From NCBI GenBank assembly GCA_937927945.1, contig CALEYW010000033.1:23343-87342 (forward strand): 64,000 nt of DNA. The letters run 5' to 3'. Below, one piece after another: positions 8,824-19,638 of this stretch. Every line of letters starts with the position of its first letter. Within the stretch, counting starts at the first letter, position 1. The position numbers were made by a program, and so were the translations under genes. Under the pieces are notes generated by a model, which was given only the letters and a program-made list of their open reading frames with translations, did no database searches and was not told the DNA's origin. The DNA comes from an uncultured candidate division WPS-2 bacterium (GTDB lineage Bacteria; Vulcanimicrobiota; Vulcanimicrobiia; Vulcanimicrobiales; Vulcanimicrobiaceae).

Positions 8824-9939
8824 TTAAATCCCCGCATAGGCCACCCCCGTGAGCTCGCACAGTGTGCGCGCCACCGCGTCGAGCGACACGACGCGGTCGA
8901 CCAGCCCGGCGACTGCGGCTGCGCGCGGCATCCCGTACACCACCGCGCTGGCCTCGTCCTGACCGACCACGAATCCGCCGCGCTCCTTGATCACTCGAAG
9001 CCCCACGACGCCATCGTGCCCCATCCCGGTGAGGATGACGCCCAGCGCTCCCGATCCGTAGACCTCGCCGACCGACGCGGCCATCGCGTCGACACTGGGG
9101 ACGTGGAGCGATTTTACCGCGTCGTCACCGAGCACGACCGTGACCGCGCCGAGCGTCCGCTCGAGGCGCAATTGCTTTCCGGCCGGCGCGATGATCGCCG
9201 TCCCGACGGTGAGCGCCATGCCGTGCGCGCCCTCGACGACCGCAATCCGGCTCGAAGCATCCAGCCGTTCCGCAAGCGGACGCGTGAAGCCCGGGGGCAT
9301 GTGCTGTACGACGACGATCGGGGTTGGAAACGACGCCGGAAGTTTCGGCAAGATCCGCGAGAGCGCGACCGGGCCTCCGGTCGACGTGCCGATCGCGACG
9401 CAGGTGAAGCCGCCGGCGCGCGCGACTCGGGCCGGACGCGGCGGAACCGGCGGCGGCGGCGGCGGCGAGAGCGGCGAGCGGGGCGGCTCGACGGTGCGCC
9501 CGCGCGATGCCTGCATCGCGCGCAGATAGGCACCGCGGGAGCCGAAGTGCTTGACCTTTTCAACGAGTTCGCGCTGGACGTTCACGATGTCGATCAGCGC
9601 CGAGTCGGGTTTGGGGATGAAGTCGACGGCACCGATCTCGAGCGCCCGCAGCGTGATCTCCGCGCCTTCGCGCGTGACCGCGCTGACCATGATGATCGGC
9701 GGTCCGCGCCGCTCGACGATGTGCCGCGCCGCCTCGAGCCCGCCCATCCCGGGCATCTCGACGTCCATGGTGACGACGTCGGGACGCAGGCGCTCGACCA
9801 TCGCGATCGCTTCTTCGCCGCTCGACGCCGCGCCGACGACGCGGATCTCCGGCTCCTTCTCCAGCATCTTTTGGATCGCGCGGCGCATGAACGCCGAGTC
9901 GTCGGTGACGACGACCGAGATGATGCGGGGCTGGTTCAC
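8824..9939 (-). CDS. cheB: Chemotaxis response regulator protein-glutamate methylesterase CheB
   Basis: A 371-aa CheB. The receiver domain (1-125) has the acidic pocket in VVVTDDSAFMRR, phospho-acceptor Asp in DVVTMDVEMPGMGG and Lys in FIPKPD. A Pro-rich linker (about 155-175) joins it to the methylesterase domain with Ser in GTSTGGP, His in VVQHMPPGFT and Asp in TGMGHDG, a complete triad. It removes methyl groups from chemoreceptors (and deamidates Gln), resetting them during adaptation. The GTG start overlaps the cheR stop (GTGA), so the opposing enzymes are translationally coupled. Confidence 0.95.
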   Translation of the reverse strand: MNQPRIISVVVTDDSAFMRRAIQKMLEKEPEIRVVGAASSGEEAIAMVERLRPDVVTMDVEMPGMGGLEAARHIVERRGPPIIMVSAVTREGAEITLRALEIGAVDFIPKPDSALIDIVNVQRELVEKVKHFGSRGAYLRAMQASRGRTVEPPRSPLSPPPPPPVPPRPARVARAGGFTCVAIGTSTGGPVALSRILPKLPASFPTPIVVVQHMPPGFTRPLAERLDASSRIAVVEGAHGMALTVGTAIIAPAGKQLRLERTLGAVTVVLGDDAVKSLHVPSVDAMAASVGEVYGSGALGVILTGMGHDGVVGLRVIKERGGFVVGQDEASAVVYGMPRAAAVAGLVDRVVSLDAVARTLCELTGVAYAGI

Positions 9940-10781
9940 GCCGTCACCCCGAGCTTCATGCCCTCAGCTTTGAGGCGATAGACGATCGCGTCGGGGCCGA
10001 TGATCGGCTCGTAGAGATCGGTCAGATGAAAGAGTGACTCGGCGTGGCCCAAGAACAAGTAGCCTCCGGGGCGGAGCGCTTTCGCGAACGACTCGACGAC
10101 CCGCTTCTGGGTCGGCTTGTCGAAATAGATCAGCACGTTGCGGCAGAATATGGCATCGAACGGTCCTTCGGCTGCGACGCGTGCGCCGTCGAGCAGGTTG
10201 AGCCTGCCGAACGAGACCAGTTTCTTCACGCGATCGTCGATCGCGAACCCATCGCCTTGGGCGCGGAACCAGCGGTGCAGCATCGGCGGCTCGGTCGCGC
10301 GGAACGAGAGCGCCCGGTAGTAGCCCTTTTCGGCCAGGTCGAGGACCCGCGGCGAGATGTCGGTCGCGCGGATCGAGAGCATGGCGTCGGGAATCTTGCC
10401 CGTCTCGATCAAGGTCATCGCCAGCGAAAACGCCTCTTCCCCCGACGAGCACGCCGCCGACCACAGCCGCACCCGCGGTGAGCGCTTGAGGAACTCGTCG
10501 AGAATTCCGGCGGCCAGCGCCTTGAGCTGCGCGCGTTCGCGAAAGAAGTACGTCTCGTTGTTCGAAAGCACCGAGGCGAGATCGGTCCACTCTTCTTCGC
10601 GGCGCGGGCCGTCCTTCAAGAAGCGCACGTACGCGCCGAACGTCTCGAAGCCGCGTTTCGCAACGCGCGTCGAGAGCCGGCTCAGCAGCAGAAACCGCTT
10701 CTGGTCGTCATACCAAATCCCGAACCGCTCGCGAACCAAATCGCGCAGCGTAGTAAATTCGACATCGGAGATGTCAAGCAT
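9936..10781 (-). CDS. cheR: Chemotaxis protein methyltransferase CheR
   Basis: S-adenosylmethionine-dependent methyltransferase acting on glutamates of chemoreceptors. The N-terminal helical domain (about 1-80: FTTLRDLVRERFGIWYDDQKRFLLLSRL) precedes the Rossmann domain with the SAM-binding motif LWSAACSSGEEAFSLAMTL, then IRATDISPRVL and FDAIFCRNVLIYFDKP. The C-terminal LFLGHAESL is characteristic. At 281 aa it has the usual length. First gene of the cheR-cheB pair; a chemoreceptor is encoded at 36.2 kb, but no cheA/cheW lies in the window. Confidence 0.95.
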   Translation of the reverse strand: MLDISDVEFTTLRDLVRERFGIWYDDQKRFLLLSRLSTRVAKRGFETFGAYVRFLKDGPRREEEWTDLASVLSNNETYFFRERAQLKALAAGILDEFLKRSPRVRLWSAACSSGEEAFSLAMTLIETGKIPDAMLSIRATDISPRVLDLAEKGYYRALSFRATEPPMLHRWFRAQGDGFAIDDRVKKLVSFGRLNLLDGARVAAEGPFDAIFCRNVLIYFDKPTQKRVVESFAKALRPGGYLFLGHAESLFHLTDLYEPIIGPDAIVYRLKAEGMKLGVTA

Positions 10782-10897
10782 GGTGGCGGACCGAGCGCAG
10801 GAACATCGAGCAACGAGCAGCCAGTTGCGGCGAGGTCGGACCCGGGGGCCCCGCGGCGCGCAGCGCCGTGGGGGGCGCGCAGCCTGGGGCGGAGCGC

Positions 10898-11917
10898 CTA
10901 TTCAAAGCGGATTCGGGGGTTGGCTACCGCGTAAAGCATGTCGACGGCGGTGTTGACGATGACGAAGACGGTCGCGAAGAGGAGCATGCAGCCGTTGATC
11001 AGCGGCATGTCGCGGTTGGAGATCGCTTCGAAGGCGAGCCGTCCGACGCCGGGCCAGGCGAAGATCGACTCGGTCAGTACGGCACCGCCGAGCAGCAAGC
11101 CGGTCTGCAAGCCGAGGATCGTGATGATCGGGATCAGCGCGTTGCGCAGCGCGTGTCTGACGACGACCGCGCGTTCGTCCAGACCCTTCGCGCGGGCGGT
11201 GCGGATGTAGTCCGACGAGAGCACGTCGAGCATCCCGCTGCGGGTGATCTTCGCGACGATCGCCAGCGGAATCGTGCCCAGCGTGATCGCCGGCAAAATC
11301 AGGTGCCACAGCGCATCGAGCGCGGCGCGGCCGTTGCCGGCCAGGAGCGCATCGACGACGACGAGATGCGTGCGCGCGGGGATGAAGTAGGTCAGCGCGA
11401 TGCGTCCCGAGATCGGGAAGAGGTTCAGTCCGGCGTGCGACGGCAGCACGGCGAGCACGTACACCAGCATCCAGCCGAGCCAAAACACCGGGATCGAGAC
11501 GCCGAGCAGGACCGCGCTCATCGTGATCGCGTCGATGGCGTGCCGGTGACGCACCGCCGCGATCACGCCCGCCGGGATGCCGATCGCGATCGCGAAGAGC
11601 ATCGCGCCGAGCGTCAGTTCGAGCGTCGCGGGAAAATATTGCGCCAGCTTCTGCGCGACGGGCTGCGCATCGAACACCGAGACGCCGAGATCGCCGTGGC
11701 CCACCGCCGCGAGATACAACGCGAGCTGCACGAACCACGGCTTGTCCAAGCCGAGCGCGGCGCGCAAGTGGACGACTTCGGCCGGACTCGCGTGCTCCCC
11801 GAGCCGCAAGGTGACCGGATCGCCCGGAATGGCGTGCATGAAAAGGAAGCTGACCACGGTGATGGCGACCAGCACGAGGAGCAGCCGGACCAAGCGATCG
11901 ACGAAGAAACGCAGCAT
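10898..11917 (-). CDS. ABC transporter permease, DppB/OppB-type (orphan)
   Basis: A 339-aa inner-membrane permease. The N-terminus MLRFFVDRLVRLLLVLVAITVVSFLFMHAIPGDP is the standard opening of DppB/OppB proteins, followed by LGLDKPWFVQLALYL, six predicted membrane segments and the EAA loop near DYIRTARAKGLDERAVVVRHALRNALIPIIT, which docks on the ATPase. These permeases import peptides or nickel with a DppC partner, two ATPases and a binding protein; none of these is adjacent. It starts 12 bases after a flavoprotein gene, probably in one transcript. The partner subunits must be elsewhere, or the gene is a remnant. Confidence 0.87.
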   Translation of the reverse strand: MLRFFVDRLVRLLLVLVAITVVSFLFMHAIPGDPVTLRLGEHASPAEVVHLRAALGLDKPWFVQLALYLAAVGHGDLGVSVFDAQPVAQKLAQYFPATLELTLGAMLFAIAIGIPAGVIAAVRHRHAIDAITMSAVLLGVSIPVFWLGWMLVYVLAVLPSHAGLNLFPISGRIALTYFIPARTHLVVVDALLAGNGRAALDALWHLILPAITLGTIPLAIVAKITRSGMLDVLSSDYIRTARAKGLDERAVVVRHALRNALIPIITILGLQTGLLLGGAVLTESIFAWPGVGRLAFEAISNRDMPLINGCMLLFATVFVIVNTAVDMLYAVANPRIRFE

Positions 11918-11929
11918 GGAGAGGAGCGA

Positions 11930-13129
11930 TTACACCCGTAGCGCGGAGAGCGAGAACTTCGCGGCCTGGCCGTAGAGATACATCCATTCCATCGGCGAGA
12001 ATGCATTGCGATCGCGCTGGAGCAGTTCGGCGAATCGCGGCGTGCGCTCGAGCTGGTCGAAGAGCACGTCGAAACGGGCCGGCTTGCGCTCGAGCATCGT
12101 CATCAGGCGTTGGCGACGGCGCAGCCGTCCGTAGAACGCCCGCTTCACGCCACGCTCGTAGACCGCAGCCGGATCCTGCGTGCCGGCCGCGCGCCCGGCG
12201 GCGACCGCCTCGGCGGCGATCCGTCCGGTGGTCGCCGCCTCGTGGATCCCCTCGCCGGTGGTCGCATCGACCAGACCGGCCGCCGTGCCGCCGACCATCA
12301 CGCCGTCGGCGCCGATCGCGGGGCGGGGGAGGCCGCCGTAGAGCAGGTTGCCTTCCGTGCGGACCGTGTAGGGAACGCCGGCGAACAGCCGCTCCTGGAC
12401 CGTCGCCAAGAAGGCGTCGAGCTCGGCCCGCAGGTCGCCCCCCGGAATCTTGGCCTGGATCCCCAGGCCGATCGAGAGGTGATCGCGCTTCGGGAACATC
12501 CAAGCGATGACGTTGTGCCCCGAGCGGGGGCTGACGTAATAGTGCATCTCGAGCGTCGAGTACGTCCGCGGCACGGCCGGGCGCGCGGGATAGACGCGGT
12601 ACTGCAGACAGGTGATGAGGCCGGCGTTCCAGCCGGCATGCCGGAAGCGCGGATCGACGTCGTCGAGCCGGGCGCTCGAGCCCTGGGCCAAAAAGACGCT
12701 GCGCGCCCGGATCGCCCGACGCGTCCCGGCTTTGGTGTCGGCGTACTCGACGACGACGCCTTCACGCTCGCGGCGCAGCCCGCGGAACAGGGTGCTGGTG
12801 CGGATCTCCGCACCCTCGCGGAGGGCCAGGGCGGCGATCGTCCCGTCGAGCTCCTCGCGGGTCGTGGTATGCGAGGGTCCGACCTGGAAGGCGTAGGTCC
12901 GCTTGACGGTGGTAAGGGTGATCGTCGGCGGGTCCAGGTGCACGATCTCGCGCGGGAGGTCGAAGTCCTCGCAGAAGCCCGGCCGAAGCCCGGCGGCGCA
13001 CACGCGTTTGGCGCCCACGACGGGATCGCGCTCCAGGACGACCGTCGCGATCCCACGCCGGGCGGCCTCACGGGCAGCTGTCCCACCCGCCGGTCCACAG
13101 CCCACGATCAGGAACTCGGTCGACTCCAT
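11930..13129 (-). CDS. FAD-dependent oxidoreductase, geranylgeranyl reductase family
   Basis: A 399-aa flavoprotein. The N-terminal dinucleotide-binding motif VGCGPAGGTAAREAARRG is followed by VVLERDPVVGAKRVCAAGL, and a second FAD contact GVMVGGTAAGLVDATTGEGIHEA lies near residue 280, as in geranylgeranyl reductases and digeranylgeranylglycerophospholipid reductases. The middle YYVSPRSGHNVIAWMFPKRDHLSIGLG matches the substrate domain of this family. It would saturate isoprenoid double bonds on chlorophyll, quinone or lipid side chains; which is not visible. It is divergent from the membrane pyrophosphatase gene, which is notable since isoprenoid synthesis releases pyrophosphate. Confidence 0.82.
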   Translation of the reverse strand: MESTEFLIVGCGPAGGTAAREAARRGIATVVLERDPVVGAKRVCAAGLRPGFCEDFDLPREIVHLDPPTITLTTVKRTYAFQVGPSHTTTREELDGTIAALALREGAEIRTSTLFRGLRREREGVVVEYADTKAGTRRAIRARSVFLAQGSSARLDDVDPRFRHAGWNAGLITCLQYRVYPARPAVPRTYSTLEMHYYVSPRSGHNVIAWMFPKRDHLSIGLGIQAKIPGGDLRAELDAFLATVQERLFAGVPYTVRTEGNLLYGGLPRPAIGADGVMVGGTAAGLVDATTGEGIHEAATTGRIAAEAVAAGRAAGTQDPAAVYERGVKRAFYGRLRRRQRLMTMLERKPARFDVLFDQLERTPRFAELLQRDRNAFSPMEWMYLYGQAAKFSLSALRV

Positions 13130-13264
13130 TCCGCCGCGCCTTTCGAGGCCGAAGCGGTGATGCCCGTTCCGCCGGCAGAGGAGGGGAGTCCGGTGGCGCT
13201 AAACGGGGGACCGTTCGAAGCGCTCGACTCGGTCGGGCCTTTCTTTGTGTCGAAAAGGACCATC

Positions 13265-15421
<2,157 letters not shown>

Positions 15422-15439
15422 ACTCCGCACGTTGTCAAC

Positions 15440-15475
15440 AAAGCGGCCCTCGCACTTCGGTGCGGGGGCCGCTTT
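15440..15475 (+). terminator. Intrinsic terminator of hppA
   Basis: An almost perfect hairpin starts 19 bases after the hppA stop: arm AAAGCGGCCC(T)CGCAC, loop TTCG, arm GTGCG(GG)GGCCGCTTT. The TTCG tetraloop and A-run/T-run flanks are typical of a bidirectional Rho-independent terminator. Confidence 0.85.
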
Positions 15476-15555
15476 GTGCGTCGCCGGAGGAGCGATGTCG
15501 TGCAGCCGTAAAGCTCGTTCGCCCAACGAGTCGTGTTCGAAAATCGGAGGCGCCG

Positions 15556-16821
15556 GTGCGCGAGACCGCCTACCAAAGAATACCGCGGGTGAGCGTGCCC
15601 GGCGTCGCTTCGCGGCGGATGTCCGGGTCTGCGGCTCCGATTCCGGCGCGAGTCGACCGCAGGCCGGCGCGGTTGGGACATCGCCTCGCCGACATCGCGA
15701 TGATTCCCGGCAGCGGACCGGTTCAGCGAAAGATCAAGATCCTCGCGACGGGGGAGACCTTCGGCACGGTCGTCGGCGCGACCGCGAAGGTCACCGACAA
15801 CTGCACCCCGCTTGCGGCGCCGCTGACGTCGGCGAATGAGTACACGCTCAAGGCCGTGAGCGACATGAGGGAGTTGGCGCTCGGACGTCCGGCGGACGTC
15901 TTGCTTCCGAAGCGGCACGTGATCGGAGAATTCCACAACGCCAGCGAGTTCGGCCGAATCAGCGGGGAATGGCCGGGCGTCGCGACGATGGCCGAGGGCG
16001 TTTACACCACCACGGAGGACCGGCCGCAACTACCCACGCAGGTCGGCGCGTCGCACGCGACGTTCGCGCAGAACTTCCAGGCACAGGGTTCGGCGACGCT
16101 GCCGCTCGAGAACTTTCACGCTGCAGCCTACGCCCGGCTGACGGCGTTTCTGCTGTGCTGGAACGAGTTCCGGGCGGACCCGACGACCGGCGTCGCGCTG
16201 TTCCAACGGAAAACCGCAGACTTCGCCAACCTGTACAACGCGTACGCGAACGTCGCGTCCGGCGTTTACGTGCGCGGCGTCGACAACACGTGGCACGGGC
16301 TTTGGGCGAGCTATGCGGGTCCAATCGAAGAAGCGTACGGGAAGATGTACAAGGTCATCAGCAGCAGCGACGCCCGCGCCGCGATGGACAAGGTGGAAGC
16401 GATCAACGCCGCGGTCGACTCGGCGCAACCGATCCCTCGGATCTCGCAGACCGAATTCACCAAGGTGCAGAGCCTGGCCGGCGCGATGTTCCCGGCGGTA
16501 TCGGCGATCCTCACGGCGTCGATGGCCACGAAGCCGGGAGCGGACGCAGTGAAGGCGGAGTCGGATAACGTCGACGCGTACGCCGGAGGGAACGCTGCCA
16601 CGCTGCGCATGAGCGACCAAGGGACCGCGCTCGTGAAGGCCAAGGCCGTTCGCGAACTCTTCATGGGCCAGCAGATACGAACGCTCCCCCAACCTGGTCT
16701 GGTGAAGGTCGGGAAGGCGCACATCGCCGGACTCACCGGCCAGCACATCCCTGACGCTCTGCTTTACGACGACGCCGGGGCCTTCGACACCGCGATTCGC
16801 AAGGGTGCGGCCGACCTCTGA
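15556..16821 (+). CDS. Unknown protein with two GX2H motifs (EreA/ChaN/TIKI-like) and DUF4157-type leader
   Basis: A 421-aa protein. The start is well fixed: GTG at 15556 with CGGAGG 5 bases upstream. Residues 1-60 are basic and disordered and end in GHRLADIAMIPGSGPVQRKI, which resembles the linker segments of DUF4157-type proteins linked to contractile injection systems. The rest is globular. GEFHNASEFG begins near residue 124 and VGKAHIAGLTG near residue 386, the two-GX2H pattern of the EreA/ChaN/TraB/TIKI superfamily of metal-binding hydrolases. No signal peptide or membrane segment. No injection-system gene is nearby, so a role as cargo or toxin is inference only. Confidence 0.55.
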   Translation: MRETAYQRIPRVSVPGVASRRMSGSAAPIPARVDRRPARLGHRLADIAMIPGSGPVQRKIKILATGETFGTVVGATAKVTDNCTPLAAPLTSANEYTLKAVSDMRELALGRPADVLLPKRHVIGEFHNASEFGRISGEWPGVATMAEGVYTTTEDRPQLPTQVGASHATFAQNFQAQGSATLPLENFHAAAYARLTAFLLCWNEFRADPTTGVALFQRKTADFANLYNAYANVASGVYVRGVDNTWHGLWASYAGPIEEAYGKMYKVISSSDARAAMDKVEAINAAVDSAQPIPRISQTEFTKVQSLAGAMFPAVSAILTASMATKPGADAVKAESDNVDAYAGGNAATLRMSDQGTALVKAKAVRELFMGQQIRTLPQPGLVKVGKAHIAGLTGQHIPDALLYDDAGAFDTAIRKGAADL

Positions 16822-16836
16822 CGGCTGCGCCACGTC

Positions 16837-17703
16837 TTACGGCCGGGCTGCTTCGTTCAAAACGGCGGCGAACGTTTTGGCGAAGGTGTGGGCGTCGCCG
16901 GGCCAGCGCGCGGAGACGTAGGTGCCGTCGCGAACGACGAAGGCGGGACGCGCGTCCGTCGCGGAGTCGCGCGTGGTTCCGCTGATCTTGCGGTCGTAGT
17001 CCGGCATGCCGCGCTGCGGTTCGCGGAAGTCGGCGGCGTGTTCGAGGGCGCGCGTCACCTCGGCTTGCACGGAGCGATAGCCGGCAGCTTCGCCGGGTCC
17101 CTCCGGGTACGTGCGGTAGTAGAGCGGCTCCCAAAAGCGCGCGATGCGGCCGACGCCGGCGGCGAGGCGTTCCTGGCGCCAGGTCAGCGCCGTCGTCGCG
17201 CGGCCGTAAAGGACGGAGCGGCCCGTCTTCGCCGAGGTGCTGCGCGCGGCGAGGACGACGCCGTGACAGATCGCCGCGACGGGTTTGCCTGCGTCGAAGA
17301 ATTCCGCGACGATCCGCTGCAAGGCTGCATCTTCGAGGTATGCGCGCATTCCGCGCGCTCGATGGCCGCCCGGCAGCAGGAGTGCGTCGAACGCATCCGC
17401 GCGCAAGTCTTCGTACCTCAACGGTTCGGCATACTCCGCGTCGCGTTCGAGTTCGTAATACGCGGTGCGCGCCGCGCGGTCGGCGCGCAGCACCAGTCCC
17501 ATGACGCGGATCTTCTTCAGCAGCGGGATCCAGCCCCAAGGGTCGAGTCCTTCGCCGCTGATCATCAGCGGATCGCAGGCGGCGCGAGCACCGTCCGGCG
17601 TCGCGAACGTGACGTCGTGACCGGCGTCGCGGAAAATCTTCCAACTGACCGCGGCTTCGGTCGGGTCGAAATCCCGCGCCGGGAGCGGGATCAGGATGCG
17701 CAT
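16837..17703 (-). CDS. DJ-1/PfpI-family protein
   Basis: A 288-aa member of the class I glutamine amidotransferase-like fold. The N-terminal MRILIPLPARDFDPTEAAVSWKIFRDAGHDVTFATPDG is followed by DALLLPGGHRARGMRAYLED and the nucleophile elbow VAAICHGVVLAAR with Cys-His, the core of DJ-1/PfpI proteins (glyoxalase III, chaperone or protease-like activities). It is longer than usual (about 190-230 aa), with an insertion around WRQERLAAGVGRIARFWEPLYYRTYPEG. The ATG overlaps the padR stop by 13 bases, so it is translationally coupled to and probably autoregulated with that repressor. Confidence 0.83.
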   Translation of the reverse strand: MRILIPLPARDFDPTEAAVSWKIFRDAGHDVTFATPDGARAACDPLMISGEGLDPWGWIPLLKKIRVMGLVLRADRAARTAYYELERDAEYAEPLRYEDLRADAFDALLLPGGHRARGMRAYLEDAALQRIVAEFFDAGKPVAAICHGVVLAARSTSAKTGRSVLYGRATTALTWRQERLAAGVGRIARFWEPLYYRTYPEGPGEAAGYRSVQAEVTRALEHAADFREPQRGMPDYDRKISGTTRDSATDARPAFVVRDGTYVSARWPGDAHTFAKTFAAVLNEAARP

Positions 17704-18221
17704 TTTTCCAGCTCGTCGACGGCCCAGGACGCCCATTCCCCCATCGCTGATTCGAAGCGGATGCCCGCTTCGATCGCGATCCGGCTCATACGGTTCGCTG
17801 GATCGCCCGCGGGAATCGTGGCCGCGATCGCCTCGTAGTGCGCGAGGCGTTCGCGGTGACGCCCGCCCACTTCACGCAGGTACGTCATCGCTTCTTCGGG
17901 CGGCATCAGCCACAGGAAGAACACGCGCAGCATGCGCTCGGTGCGGACGCTCTCGGAGGGGATCGTGTCACGCATCCAGCGCCGTACCTCGGCGAGCCCC
18001 TCGGCGGTCGCGGCGTACGTCTTGCTGCCGCGCGGGCCCGCGCCGCTCTGGCGAATCAGCCCCGCCGCCTGAAGCTTCGCCAATTCCGGATAGATCTGGC
18101 TGTGCTTCGTCGGCCACACGTGGGCTAGGCTCTCGTCGAAAGTGCGGGTGAGCTCGTACCCCGTGCACTCTCGCTGGACGAGCAGTCCGAGGAGCGCGTG
18201 CCCCAAGGTTCCTATCGCCAT
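17691..18221 (-). CDS. PadR-family transcriptional regulator
   Basis: A 176-aa repressor. The N-terminal winged helix LGHALLGLLVQRECTGYELTRTFDESLAHVWPTKHSQIYPELAKLQAAGLI is the PadR signature, and the C-terminal helices (MRDTIPSESVRTERMLRVFFLWLMPPEEAM) form the dimerisation domain of the Vir-like PadR subgroup. It probably represses its own operon with the DJ-1 gene, and perhaps the divergent carotenoid oxygenase, through the palindrome just upstream of its start. PadR proteins commonly respond to phenolic or other small planar ligands. Confidence 0.88.
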   Translation of the reverse strand: MAIGTLGHALLGLLVQRECTGYELTRTFDESLAHVWPTKHSQIYPELAKLQAAGLIRQSGAGPRGSKTYAATAEGLAEVRRWMRDTIPSESVRTERMLRVFFLWLMPPEEAMTYLREVGGRHRERLAHYEAIAATIPAGDPANRMSRIAIEAGIRFESAMGEWASWAVDELEKCAS

Positions 18222-18234
18222 GGCAAAACGCTTG

Positions 18235-18254
18235 ACATGTAATTTCTTACATGT
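18235..18254. promoter_or_regulatory. PadR-type operator palindrome
   Basis: Eight-base inverted repeat ACATGTAA / TTACATGT with a 4-base spacer. It contains ATGT-N8-ACAT, the recognised PadR operator consensus, and lies 14 bases upstream of the padR start in the divergent region with the carotenoid oxygenase gene. A TTACATGTAATAAC segment continues the AT-rich box and could hold the promoter. Confidence 0.7.
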
Positions 18255-18318
18255 AATAACTTACGCATCGATCGCACCATAACACGGCGACCGGTGATCC
18301 GCAAGGAGAGCAACGCCA

Positions 18319-19638
18319 ATGACGACCGCCTCCCCGATTCCTCAAATGGAAGACCCGTTCATGACCCCGGTGGCGCACGAGGTCGAAGCCGTGGACCTGC
18401 CGGTGCTCGGGGCGATCCCGCCGGAGCTGGCCGGTCGATTCTTCCGCAACGGGCCCAACGCGCGACCGGGTTCGAGCCCCGGTCATCCGTTCTTGTCCGA
18501 CGGCATGCTGCACGGGCTGCGGCTCGAGGGCGGCCGTGCGCGGTGGTACCGCAACCGCTGGGTGCGCACGCGCTCCTTCACCGGCGAGACGTCGTATCGC
18601 CGTTCTGACGGCTCGATCGACCTGACCGCGGCCGTGGCCAACACCAGCGTGATCGCGCACGCCGGCCGCATCCTCGCGTTGGTGGAGTCGTCGTTTCCGT
18701 ACGAGGTCAGTCCCGAACTCGACACGGTCGGTCCGCACGACTTCGGCGGCCGCCTGACGACGCCGTTCACCGCACACCCGAAGCGTTGCCCGCGCACCGG
18801 CGAGCTGCACGCATACGGCATGAGCATGAACCCGCCGGGCCTCACCTATCACCGCATCGCCGCCGACGGCACGTTGGCCGAGAGCCGCTCAATCGCCGTT
18901 CCGGGCGTGACGATGATGCACGACATTGCGCTGACCGGCCGGCACGTGATCTTCCTCGATCTGCCCGTCGTGTTCGACCTGGCGCTCGCGCAGACCGGGA
19001 CGATGCCGTTCCGCTGGAGCGACGACTACGGCGCACGGCTCGGCGTGCTGCGCCGCGACGATCCCTCCGCGGACGTCCGCTGGTTCGCCATCGAGCCGTG
19101 CTATGTGTTCCACGTGCTCAACGCCTACGATCGCGGCGAGACGATCGTGCTCGACGCCGTGCGGTATCCCGACCTCTGGCGCCGTCACGGCCTCGACTTT
19201 CCGGCGAGCACGCTGCATCGCTGGACGATCGACCTCACGCGCGGCAGCGTCGCGGAGACGACGCTCGACGAACGCGCGGTCGAATTCCCGCTCGCCGACC
19301 CGCGCCGCACGGGCAGCGCGTATCGCTACGGCTACGCGATTCAGACGGACGAGCATTGCCGCGGCGTGGTCACCAAGTACGACGTCGCGAACGGCGCGTC
19401 GTGGACGTACGACTTCGGCGCGCGGCGAGCGACCGGCGAGGCCGTGTTCGTCCCCGCTGCGGATGACGTCGCGGAAGACGCGGGCTGGCTGATGACCTAC
19501 GTGTACGACGCCGCGCGCGAAGCCAGCGACTTCGTGATCCTCGACGCGAGCGACCTCCGCCACGTCGCGACGGTCGCGCTCCCACAGCGCGTGCCGTACG
19601 GTTTGCACGGAGCCTGGATTGCCGATGATACGCTCTAA
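18319..19638 (+). CDS. Carotenoid cleavage oxygenase
   Basis: A 439-aa non-haem iron dioxygenase of the carotenoid/stilbene cleavage family, a seven-bladed propeller with a central Fe2+ held by four His. Candidate ligands lie in TAHPKRCP, TMMHDIALT, YVFHVLNAYD and PYGLHGAWI. The N-terminus GAIPPELAGRFFRNGPNARP is the classic family opening, and LSDGMLHGLRLEGG follows. It cleaves carotenoids or apocarotenoids to aldehydes; the substrate is not predictable. The next gene, a membrane protein, overlaps its 3' end. Confidence 0.9.
   Translation: MTTASPIPQMEDPFMTPVAHEVEAVDLPVLGAIPPELAGRFFRNGPNARPGSSPGHPFLSDGMLHGLRLEGGRARWYRNRWVRTRSFTGETSYRRSDGSIDLTAAVANTSVIAHAGRILALVESSFPYEVSPELDTVGPHDFGGRLTTPFTAHPKRCPRTGELHAYGMSMNPPGLTYHRIAADGTLAESRSIAVPGVTMMHDIALTGRHVIFLDLPVVFDLALAQTGTMPFRWSDDYGARLGVLRRDDPSADVRWFAIEPCYVFHVLNAYDRGETIVLDAVRYPDLWRRHGLDFPASTLHRWTIDLTRGSVAETTLDERAVEFPLADPRRTGSAYRYGYAIQTDEHCRGVVTKYDVANGASWTYDFGARRATGEAVFVPAADDVAEDAGWLMTYVYDAAREASDFVILDASDLRHVATVALPQRVPYGLHGAWIADDTL

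Noticed and set aside
7245..8852. 535-aa plus-strand frame over the sigma factor and FliK-like genes
   Set aside because: Antisense to two genes with clear motifs; composition is that of a shadow.
10820..10880. GC-rich palindromes between cheR and the ABC permease gene
   Set aside because: Could be a terminator, but there is no T-run in either direction and the arms are imperfect.
12110..13264. N-terminal extension of hppA by about 385 codons
   Set aside because: This stretch is antisense to the geranylgeranyl-reductase-family gene; the pyrophosphatase begins at the well-placed GTG at 13265.
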